Below, in pieces: positions 25,358 to 33,629 of a stretch of DNA of 64,000 nt. The stretch covers positions 1-64,000 of the forward strand of contig JACKFL010000006.1 in assembly GCA_020632495.1 (NCBI GenBank), read 5' to 3'. Position 1 is the first letter of the stretch; every line of letters begins with the position of its first letter. Origin of the DNA: Candidatus Omnitrophota bacterium. GTDB lineage: Bacteria > Omnitrophota > Gorgyraeia > Zapsychrales > Zapsychraceae. The position numbers were made by a program, and so were the translations under genes. The notes below the pieces were generated by a model that did not search any database, was not told the origin of the DNA, and saw only the letters and a list, made by a program, of their open reading frames with translations.

Positions 25358-27094
25358 ATGAAAGTGGTCGTCTATATGATAGTCGCAATGATTGCCGTGG
25401 GAATTGTTGCCATGGCGTGGATCCTGCAGAAGGACAAGATGAGCGGGTTGGTCATGCCGGGGCCGTTGGCCGCGGCGCATGCCGAACATGAAAAGAATTG
25501 CAGTGCCTGTCACGCGTCTTTTGACAAGACCTTTCAGAGCAACCTGTGCCTCGATTGCCACGAGCCGATCGCCGCCGACATCAGCGGCGGGACCGGTTTT
25601 CACGGCCGGTCGCCCACTGTCCGCGACAAACAATGCAAGACGTGCCACACGGATCATATCGGACGTGATGCCGATATCGTTTCGCTGGACAAGGCCGTCT
25701 TCAACCATGACTGGACAGACTTTCCGTTGGACGGCGCTCACGCCAGCAGTGCCGTGGGCTGCGCCGGCTGTCATGAGGACGGCAAGAAATTCCGGGAGGC
25801 GCAACGGGAATGTTACAGCTGTCACCGGGAACGGGATGTGCATGATGGGCAACTCGGCACCGCTTGCGCCGATTGTCATCAATCCACGCGGTGGCGGGAT
25901 ACGCGTTTTAATCATGATGAAACAGAGTTTCCATTGACGGGCCGGCATAAGGAGGTATCGTGCGCATCATGTCACATCCGTCACCGGTACAAAGAGACCC
26001 CGCGTGAGTGCGTCGCGTGCCATTTGATTAACGATATTCACGACAGTCCGGTTGACAGCCGCTGCCAGGATTGTCACCGGCCGGACGGGTGGGAAGAGGT
26101 GACATTTGATCACGCTCAAACAGAGTTCCCATTGGAGGATAAACACATCCAGGTGACCTGCCAGGGATGTCACGCGGGTCTGCTTTTCCGTCAGGAGACC
26201 GGGACCAAATGTGCGGATTGTCACAAGGCCAATGATGTGCATAAAGGACGCAACGGAACCCGCTGCGATGAGTGCCACACCGTCAAAAGCTGGGTGGATA
26301 CAAGCTTTGATCATGACCGGGATACAAAATTCCAGCTGCGCGGCCGGCATTCCCGGGCGCAATGCGAGGCCTGCCACAAATCGGACTCGCGCGAACAATT
26401 GCCCGGCAGGGAATGTATCGACTGCCATGCCGTCGACGATATCCACCGCGGCCAATTGCGGGATTGCGGTTCCTGTCATAATGAAGACGGCTGGGACACG
26501 CGTGTCCGGTTCGACCATGATTTGACGTCCTTTCCTTTGATCGGGATGCACGCGGCCATCGGTTGCGAGGAATGTCATGTTACCGGCGCGTTCAAGACGG
26601 TGGCATCAGATTGCCGGGAGTGTCACGCCAAGGATGATACGCATGAAGGCACGTTGGGCCCGCGCTGCGGCGACTGCCACAATCCGAATGACTGGCGGCT
26701 GTGGGAGTTTGATCACAATTCCCGTACCGATTTTCCGCTTGGCGGTAAACACGCCGAACTGGTCTGCGCCGATTGCCATCAAGAGGCGGTGACCGGCGAA
26801 ATGCAGATGGTTACCGCGTGTGCCGGTTGTCATGAGAAGGACAATGTGCATGGCCGCAAGTTCCGGGACGCCGGAGGCCGTTGCGATCTGTGTCACAACG
26901 ACAGCAATTTTGAGCAAATCAAGGACGAGGCCATTCGCAGTTTCCACCGGGAGCCGCAGGACTTCGATGTCCTTCTGGTGGAGAATTGTTACAGCTGCCA
27001 CATCGATACGGATGTTCATGAGGGTGAATTCGGACAGCGTTGCAACCGCTGTCACGGGGTGGAATCATGGAAAGACATACTGATCGGCCGGTGA
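25358..27094 (+). CDS. Membrane-anchored multihaem cytochrome c, 23 CxxCH motifs
   Basis: A single uncleaved helix (residues 4-23) anchors a periplasmic domain. By hand count this 578-aa protein has 23 CxxCH haem-attachment motifs and many additional His residues in repeated FxHD and DIH/DVH contexts that can serve as second axial ligands. The motifs come in a regular series of about 45 residues (FDHxxTxFPLxGxH ... CxxCH ... CxxCH), typical of cytochrome c3/c7-like doubled-CxxCH proteins. It would take electrons from inner-membrane partners and carry them across the periplasm. It precedes the giant cytochrome by 10 bp and the porin in the same operon. Confidence 0.92.
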   Translation: MKVVVYMIVAMIAVGIVAMAWILQKDKMSGLVMPGPLAAAHAEHEKNCSACHASFDKTFQSNLCLDCHEPIAADISGGTGFHGRSPTVRDKQCKTCHTDHIGRDADIVSLDKAVFNHDWTDFPLDGAHASSAVGCAGCHEDGKKFREAQRECYSCHRERDVHDGQLGTACADCHQSTRWRDTRFNHDETEFPLTGRHKEVSCASCHIRHRYKETPRECVACHLINDIHDSPVDSRCQDCHRPDGWEEVTFDHAQTEFPLEDKHIQVTCQGCHAGLLFRQETGTKCADCHKANDVHKGRNGTRCDECHTVKSWVDTSFDHDRDTKFQLRGRHSRAQCEACHKSDSREQLPGRECIDCHAVDDIHRGQLRDCGSCHNEDGWDTRVRFDHDLTSFPLIGMHAAIGCEECHVTGAFKTVASDCRECHAKDDTHEGTLGPRCGDCHNPNDWRLWEFDHNSRTDFPLGGKHAELVCADCHQEAVTGEMQMVTACAGCHEKDNVHGRKFRDAGGRCDLCHNDSNFEQIKDEAIRSFHREPQDFDVLLVENCYSCHIDTDVHEGEFGQRCNRCHGVESWKDILIGR

Positions 27095-27104
27095 ACAGAA
27101 AACT

Positions 27105-30100
27105 ATGATACGGAAAGTTGCTTCCATCATTATTACCGCGGCCCTAATGTCGGTGCTGGGTGTCGCTGCGACCCAGGCCCAGGAGAGTCCGGGCGAGTTT
27201 GACCATTTCTCGACCGGGTTTCCGCTCACGGGCGCCCACGAAAAGTTGACCTGTGAGGAGTGTCATATCAAGGGCATCTTTGAGGGAACGCCGAAGGACT
27301 GTGCCGACTGCCACAAACAGGGTGGATTCGTGCCGGCGACCCCGAAGCCCAGCGATCACATCCGTTCGACCGAAAAGTGTGACGATTGCCACACCACGAT
27401 GACCATGAGCCTGGTTCCCAATGTCGACCACTCCGCTGTCTTTGGCACCTGCGTCAGTTGCCACGACGGGACCACGGCCGCCGGAAAATCCGCAGACCAC
27501 ATCGCCAGCTCCAATAATTGCGACGAGTGCCATACGCCCGGCAGCTGGTCCACGGCCACATTCGACCATGCCGGCATCACCGGCCAGTGCGCCAGCTGTC
27601 ACAACGGGACGACGGCCACCGGAAAATCGGCCAGGCACATCAATAGCTCATCGAGTTGTGAGAGTTGCCATTCCACATCCACATGGACACCGGCGGTTAA
27701 CGTCGATCATACGGCTGTTAACGGCAGTTGCGTGAGTTGTCATAACAACACGGTGACCGGCGGGAAGCCGGTTGATCACATTCCCAGTTCGAACAATTGC
27801 GAGGAATGCCACTCCACGGCCAGCTGGGCCGCCGCCGTTTTTGATCACAGCGGAGTAACCGGTTCCTGTTTCAATTGTCACAACGGAACTACCGCCCGGG
27901 GAAAAAATGTCGGGCACATCAATAGCACCAATGCTTGTGAAGAATGCCACAGCATTTCTGTCTGGTCTCCGGTGGTGCAGGTTAATCACGCCGCGGTCAC
28001 CGGATCCTGTGTGAGCTGTCACAATAACTCGACGGCGACCGGTAAACCTGCCGATCACATCCCCAGTTCCAATGCGTGTGAAGAGTGCCATACGCCCTCC
28101 GGCTGGACCGGAGCGGCTTTTGATCACGCCGGCGTGACCGGTGCCTGTGTGAATTGTCACAACGGCACCACGGCGACAGGCAAGGACACGAATCACATCA
28201 GCACCAGCAACAGCTGCGAAGATTGCCACAACACCACGGCCTGGTCGCCGGTCGTGCAGGTGGACCACACGGCGGTGAGCGGGACGTGTTCCAGCTGTCA
28301 CGATAACGCGATCGCGGCGGGCAAGCCGGCGGACCACATCCCCAGCTCGAACGCTTGCGACGAGTGCCACACGACGACCGGCTGGACCGGAGCCACGTTC
28401 GATCACACCGGTGTGACCGGAGCCTGCGTGAATTGTCATAACGGCACGACGGCAACGGGCAAGGACGCGAACCACATCAGCACCAGCAACAGTTGCGAAG
28501 ATTGCCACAACACCACGGCCTGGTCGCCGGTCGTGCAGGTGGACCACACGGCGGTGAGCGGGACGTGTTCCAGCTGTCACGATAACGCGATCGCGGCGGG
28601 CAAGCCGGCGGACCACATCCCCAGCTCGAACGCCTGCGACGAGTGCCACACGACGATCAGCTGGACCGGCGCGACGTTCGATCACGCCGGCGTAACCGGC
28701 TCCTGTTTCAATTGCCATAACGGTACGACCGCAACGGGCAAAGGCACGAACCATATCAGCACCAACAACAGTTGCGAAGATTGTCACAGCACGAGTACGT
28801 GGTCACCGGCAGTGCAGGTGGACCACACGGCAGTGAGCGGGACGTGCGCCAGCTGCCACAACAATTCGGTTGCGACGGGCAAACCGGCGGACCATATCCC
28901 CAGCTCCAATACTTGTGAGGACTGCCATAGTACTTCGAACTGGACGGCGGCGACCTTTGACCATTCCGGCGTGACGGGGTCGTGTGTCAACTGTCACAAC
29001 GGAACCACGGCGACCGGCAAGGGTGCGACACATATCAACACCTCGAATTCCTGCGAAAGCTGCCACAATACCGGCGCTTGGTCTCCGGTAGCCCAGGTGG
29101 ATCACACGGCGGTGAGCGGAACGTGTTCCAGTTGCCACAACAATACGGTGGCGACGGGAAAACCAGCCGACCACATTCCGAGTACGAATGCCTGCGACGA
29201 TTGTCACAATACGACAAATTGGACGGGGGCGACGTTCGATCACAGCGGCGTAACAGGATCGTGTGTGAATTGCCACAACGGAACCACGGCGACGGGCAAG
29301 AACACCGGTCACATTAATACCAGTAACGCGTGTGAAGACTGCCATAGCACAAGTACATGGTCGCCGGCAGTCCAGGTGGACCATACGGCGGTCAACGGGA
29401 CGTGTTCCAGCTGCCATAACAATTCGATCGCCACAGGAAAGCCGGCAAATCACATTCCCAGCTCGAACGCGTGCGATGAGTGCCACACGACGACCGGTTG
29501 GACAGGGGCGACGTTCGATCACAGCGGCGTGACCGGATCGTGTGTGAATTGCCACAACGGGACCACGGCGACCGGTAAAGACGCGGGGCACATGAGTACC
29601 AGTAACGCGTGTGAGGATTGCCACAGTACGAACACGTGGTCGCCTGTGGTCCAGGTGGATCACACGGCGGTGAGCGGGACGTGTTCCAGCTGCCACAACA
29701 ATTCAACGGCAACGGGCAAGCCGTCGAACCATATCCCCAGCTCCAATGCCTGCGAGGACTGTCACAATACCTCGAACTGGACGGCGGCCACGTTTGACCA
29801 CAGCGGGGTGACCGGGTCCTGCTTCAGTTGCCATAACGGGACGACGGCGACCGGCAAGACGGCAACGCACATCAGTTCGTCCAATACCTGCGAAAGTTGT
29901 CACAATACCGGTGCTTGGTCACCGGTGGTGATGGTGGACCACACGGCGGTGAACGGGACGTGTTCCAGTTGCCACAACAATTCAACGGCAACGGGCAAGC
30001 CGTCGAACCATATCCCCAGCTCCAATGCCTGCGACGATTGTCACAATACCTCCGGTTGGACAGGGGCGACCTTTGATCACAGCGGAGTGACGGGTTCGTG

Positions 30101-33100
30101 CTTCAACTGCCACAACGGGACCACGGCGACGGGAAAGAACGCCGGACATATCAGCACAAGTAATGCCTGTGAAGATTGTCACAGCACTAATACATGGTCG
30201 CCGGTGGTGCAGGTGGACCACGCGGCGGTCAACGGAACCTGCGCCAGTTGTCATAATAATTCGACGGCCACGGGCAAACCGGCCAATCATATCCCCAGTT
30301 CCAACACATGTGACGACTGTCACAACACCAGCAGTTGGACCGGTGCGACGTTTGATCACAGCGGGGTGACCGGGTCATGCTTCAATTGTCATAACGGCAC
30401 CACGGCCACGGGAAAGAATGCCGGGCACATCAACACGAGCAACACCTGCGAGGACTGCCATAGCACGAACACATGGAGCCCGGTGGTACAGGTGGACCAC
30501 ACGGTGGTAAACGGGACGTGTTCAAGCTGCCATAATAACTCCACCGCGCAAGGAAAGCCGGCGAATCACATCCAAAGTTCAAACACGTGTGATGATTGCC
30601 ATAACACGACGAGTTGGACCGGTGCGACGTTTGATCACAGTGGGGTGACCGGGTCATGCTTCAATTGTCATAACGGCACCACGGCCACGGGAAAGAATGC
30701 CGGGCACATCAACACGAGCAACACCTGCGAGGACTGCCATAGCACGAACACATGGAGCCCGGTGGTACAGGTGGACCACACGGTGGTAAACGGGACGTGT
30801 TCAAGCTGCCATAATAACTCCACCGCGCAAGGAAAGCCGGCGAATCACATCCAAAGTTCAAACACGTGTGATGATTGCCATAACACGACGAGTTGGACCG
30901 GTGCGACGTTTGATCACAGTGGGGTGACCGGGTCATGCTTCAATTGTCATAACGGCACCACGGCCACGGGAAAGAATGCCGGGCACATCAACACGAGCAA
31001 CGCCTGCGAGGACTGCCACAGCACGAACACGTGGAGCCCGGTGGTACAGGTGGACCACACGGCGGTGAACGGGACATGTTCAAGCTGCCATAATAACTCA
31101 ACGGCACAAGGGAAGCCGGCGAATCACATCCAAAGTTCAAACACGTGTGATGATTGTCATAACACGACGAGCTGGACCGGTGCGACGTTTGATCACAGCG
31201 GGGTGACCGGGTCATGCTTCAATTGTCATAACGGCACCACGGCCACGGGAAAGAATGCCGGGCACATCAACACGAGCAACGCCTGCGAGGACTGCCACAG
31301 CACGAACACGTGGAGCCCGGTGGTACAGGTGGACCACACGGCGGTGAACGGGACATGTTCAAGCTGCCATAATAACTCAACGGCACAAGGGAAGCCGGCG
31401 AATCACATCCAAAGTTCAAACACGTGTGATGATTGTCATAACACGACGAGCTGGACCGGTGCGACGTTTGATCACAGCGGGGTGACCGGGTCATGCTTCA
31501 ATTGTCATAACGGCACCACGGCCACGGGAAAGAATGCCGGGCACATCAACACGAGCAACGCCTGCGAGGACTGCCACAGCACGAACACGTGGAGCCCGGT
31601 GGTACAGGTGGACCACACGGCGGTGAACGGGACATGTTCAAGCTGCCATAATAACTCCACGGCGCAAGGAAAGCCGGCAAATCATATCCCCAGTTCGAAT
31701 GCCTGTGACGATTGTCACACGACGGTCAGCTGGACCGGAGCGACGTTCGACCACAGCGGAGTGACCCAAGCTTGTTCGACCTGCCACAACGGGACGACGG
31801 CCACCGGCAAGAATGCCACACATATCAATACCACCAATACCTGCGACGACTGCCACAACACGAACACCTGGAGCCCGGTGGTACAGGTGGACCACACGGC
31901 GGTGAACGGGACGTGTTCAAGCTGCCATAATAACTCCACGGCGCAAGGAAAGCCGGCAAATCATATCCCCAGTTCGAATGCCTGTGACGATTGTCACACG
32001 ACGGTCAGCTGGACCGGGGCGACCTTTGATCACAGCGGAGTGACTCAGGCATGTTCGACCTGCCACAACGGGACGACGGCCACCGGCAAGAATGCCACAC
32101 ATATCAATACCACCAATACCTGCGACGACTGCCACAACACGAACACATGGAGCCCGGTGGTACAGGTGGACCACACGGCGGTAAACGGGACGTGTTCAAG
32201 CTGCCATAATAACTCCACGGCGCAAGGAAAGCCGGCAAATCATATCCCCAGTTCGAATGCCTGTGACGATTGTCACACGACGGTCAGCTGGACCGGAGCG
32301 ACGTTCGACCACAGCGGAGTGACCCAAGCGTGTTCGACCTGCCACAACGGAACGACGGCCACCGGCAAGAATGCCACGCATATCAACACTACCAACACCT
32401 GCGACGATTGTCATAATACCTTGTCCTGGAGCCCGGTGGTGCAGGTTGATCATAACTCGGTCAACGGAACGTGCGCCAGCTGTCATAACGGTTCGACGGC
32501 ACAGGGCAAACCGGCCAATCATATTCCGAGTGCCAATACCTGCGACGACTGTCACAACACGGTGAGCTGGTCCACGACCACCTTTGATCACAGCGGGGTC
32601 ACGCAAACATGCGCCACCTGCCACAACGGGACGACGGCAACGGGCAAGAATGCCACCCACATCAATTCCGCCAATACGTGCGACGACTGTCATAACACCT
32701 CCGCCTGGATTCCCGTAGTTCAGGTGGATCACGGATCGGTGAACGGTTCCTGCGCCAGCTGCCACAATGGGACGACCGCGACCGGCAAGAATGCGACCCA
32801 CATCAATACCACAAACACCTGCGACGATTGCCATTCAACGGCGGCCTGGAGTCCGGCGGTGCAGGTGGATCATACGGCCGTTAACGGGACCTGTGAAAGC
32901 TGCCACAACGGCACCACCGCCATGGGCAAGCCGGGAAATCACATCCCGAGCAATAACGTCTGTGATGATTGCCATACCACGACAGCCTGGACACCGGCCG
33001 TATTTGATCATGCCGGAGTTACGGGAACATGTTTCAGCTGCCATAACGGCACAACGGCGGAGGGCAAGGGGCCGACGCATATCCAGAGCACAAATAACTG

Positions 33101-33551
33101 TGAGGACTGCCATTCGACCGTCGCCTGGTCGCCGGTGACACAGGTGAATCATGACGCGGTGACGGGATCGTGTTCGAGTTGCCATAACGGCACCACGGCT
33201 ACGGGCAAGCCTTCCAATCACTTTGTCACCTCGCTGCAGTGTGACGAGTGTCACGGTACAAACACGTGGCTGCAAGTCAATTTTACGCACAGCACCGGCA
33301 ACTATCCGGGAGATCATAGCGGCAATCCGGGTTGTGCCGATTGTCACACGAACAACAGCCAGAATCTGGCCTGGCCCTACCCGTCGTATCAACCGGACTG
33401 CGCGGGCTGTCATGCCGGAGACTACCGTCAGAACAAACACGAAAAAGAGGGCGGCGGATTTTACACCGTCAGCGAACTGCGCGACTGCACGGGTTCCTGT
33501 CATACCCGGGCCGGTCATCACAGGGTGACGGATAGAGATTGGGATGATTAG
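27105..33551 (+). CDS. Giant exported cytochrome c with about 89 CxxCH motifs
   Basis: The 2,148-aa protein has a cleavable signal peptide (ending ATQAQ) and then an almost perfectly periodic array of haem motifs. By hand count there are 89 CxxCH and one CTGSCH near the end. The unit is 93 aa with four CxxCH motifs spaced 23, 23, 23 and 24 residues apart. Each motif is preceded by a conserved His (NHI/DHI, FDH, GHI, VDH), so every haem could have bis-His ligation. The first 60 residues (FDHFSTGFPLTGAH) resemble the 23-haem neighbour, and the last 100 differ from the array. A secreted or surface-attached molecular wire is inferred. It is followed by the TPR-porin gene. Confidence 0.93.
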   Translation: MIRKVASIIITAALMSVLGVAATQAQESPGEFDHFSTGFPLTGAHEKLTCEECHIKGIFEGTPKDCADCHKQGGFVPATPKPSDHIRSTEKCDDCHTTMTMSLVPNVDHSAVFGTCVSCHDGTTAAGKSADHIASSNNCDECHTPGSWSTATFDHAGITGQCASCHNGTTATGKSARHINSSSSCESCHSTSTWTPAVNVDHTAVNGSCVSCHNNTVTGGKPVDHIPSSNNCEECHSTASWAAAVFDHSGVTGSCFNCHNGTTARGKNVGHINSTNACEECHSISVWSPVVQVNHAAVTGSCVSCHNNSTATGKPADHIPSSNACEECHTPSGWTGAAFDHAGVTGACVNCHNGTTATGKDTNHISTSNSCEDCHNTTAWSPVVQVDHTAVSGTCSSCHDNAIAAGKPADHIPSSNACDECHTTTGWTGATFDHTGVTGACVNCHNGTTATGKDANHISTSNSCEDCHNTTAWSPVVQVDHTAVSGTCSSCHDNAIAAGKPADHIPSSNACDECHTTISWTGATFDHAGVTGSCFNCHNGTTATGKGTNHISTNNSCEDCHSTSTWSPAVQVDHTAVSGTCASCHNNSVATGKPADHIPSSNTCEDCHSTSNWTAATFDHSGVTGSCVNCHNGTTATGKGATHINTSNSCESCHNTGAWSPVAQVDHTAVSGTCSSCHNNTVATGKPADHIPSTNACDDCHNTTNWTGATFDHSGVTGSCVNCHNGTTATGKNTGHINTSNACEDCHSTSTWSPAVQVDHTAVNGTCSSCHNNSIATGKPANHIPSSNACDECHTTTGWTGATFDHSGVTGSCVNCHNGTTATGKDAGHMSTSNACEDCHSTNTWSPVVQVDHTAVSGTCSSCHNNSTATGKPSNHIPSSNACEDCHNTSNWTAATFDHSGVTGSCFSCHNGTTATGKTATHISSSNTCESCHNTGAWSPVVMVDHTAVNGTCSSCHNNSTATGKPSNHIPSSNACDDCHNTSGWTGATFDHSGVTGSCFNCHNGTTATGKNAGHISTSNACEDCHSTNTWSPVVQVDHAAVNGTCASCHNNSTATGKPANHIPSSNTCDDCHNTSSWTGATFDHSGVTGSCFNCHNGTTATGKNAGHINTSNTCEDCHSTNTWSPVVQVDHTVVNGTCSSCHNNSTAQGKPANHIQSSNTCDDCHNTTSWTGATFDHSGVTGSCFNCHNGTTATGKNAGHINTSNTCEDCHSTNTWSPVVQVDHTVVNGTCSSCHNNSTAQGKPANHIQSSNTCDDCHNTTSWTGATFDHSGVTGSCFNCHNGTTATGKNAGHINTSNACEDCHSTNTWSPVVQVDHTAVNGTCSSCHNNSTAQGKPANHIQSSNTCDDCHNTTSWTGATFDHSGVTGSCFNCHNGTTATGKNAGHINTSNACEDCHSTNTWSPVVQVDHTAVNGTCSSCHNNSTAQGKPANHIQSSNTCDDCHNTTSWTGATFDHSGVTGSCFNCHNGTTATGKNAGHINTSNACEDCHSTNTWSPVVQVDHTAVNGTCSSCHNNSTAQGKPANHIPSSNACDDCHTTVSWTGATFDHSGVTQACSTCHNGTTATGKNATHINTTNTCDDCHNTNTWSPVVQVDHTAVNGTCSSCHNNSTAQGKPANHIPSSNACDDCHTTVSWTGATFDHSGVTQACSTCHNGTTATGKNATHINTTNTCDDCHNTNTWSPVVQVDHTAVNGTCSSCHNNSTAQGKPANHIPSSNACDDCHTTVSWTGATFDHSGVTQACSTCHNGTTATGKNATHINTTNTCDDCHNTLSWSPVVQVDHNSVNGTCASCHNGSTAQGKPANHIPSANTCDDCHNTVSWSTTTFDHSGVTQTCATCHNGTTATGKNATHINSANTCDDCHNTSAWIPVVQVDHGSVNGSCASCHNGTTATGKNATHINTTNTCDDCHSTAAWSPAVQVDHTAVNGTCESCHNGTTAMGKPGNHIPSNNVCDDCHTTTAWTPAVFDHAGVTGTCFSCHNGTTAEGKGPTHIQSTNNCEDCHSTVAWSPVTQVNHDAVTGSCSSCHNGTTATGKPSNHFVTSLQCDECHGTNTWLQVNFTHSTGNYPGDHSGNPGCADCHTNNSQNLAWPYPSYQPDCAGCHAGDYRQNKHEKEGGGFYTVSELRDCTGSCHTRAGHHRVTDRDWDD
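30421..31536 (+). repeat. Four near-identical 279-bp tandem repeats inside the giant cytochrome gene
   Basis: Units at 30421-30699 and 30700-30978 appear identical by eye, as do units at 30979-31257 and 31258-31536. The two pairs differ from each other at a few silent or conservative sites. The same 279-bp period continues more loosely on both sides. The pattern suggests recent tandem duplication in the reading frame of four haem motifs per unit. Confidence 0.9.
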
Positions 33552-33629
33552 CGGGCATTGGTCCGGCGGTGGCTGCAAATAAATTAGTATTAATCAAACG
33601 GGAAAACCAAACCGGATAGGAAACAGCTT

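Noticed and set aside
28198..32400. CRISPR-like regular repeats
   Set aside because: The units are 279 bp, coding and in frame, with conserved CxxCH codons and no unique spacers, so this is not a CRISPR array.
27648..32834. Repeated minus-strand frames under the giant cytochrome
   Set aside because: They repeat with the 279-bp period because the plus-strand gene does. Their products are Arg/Val-rich without domains.
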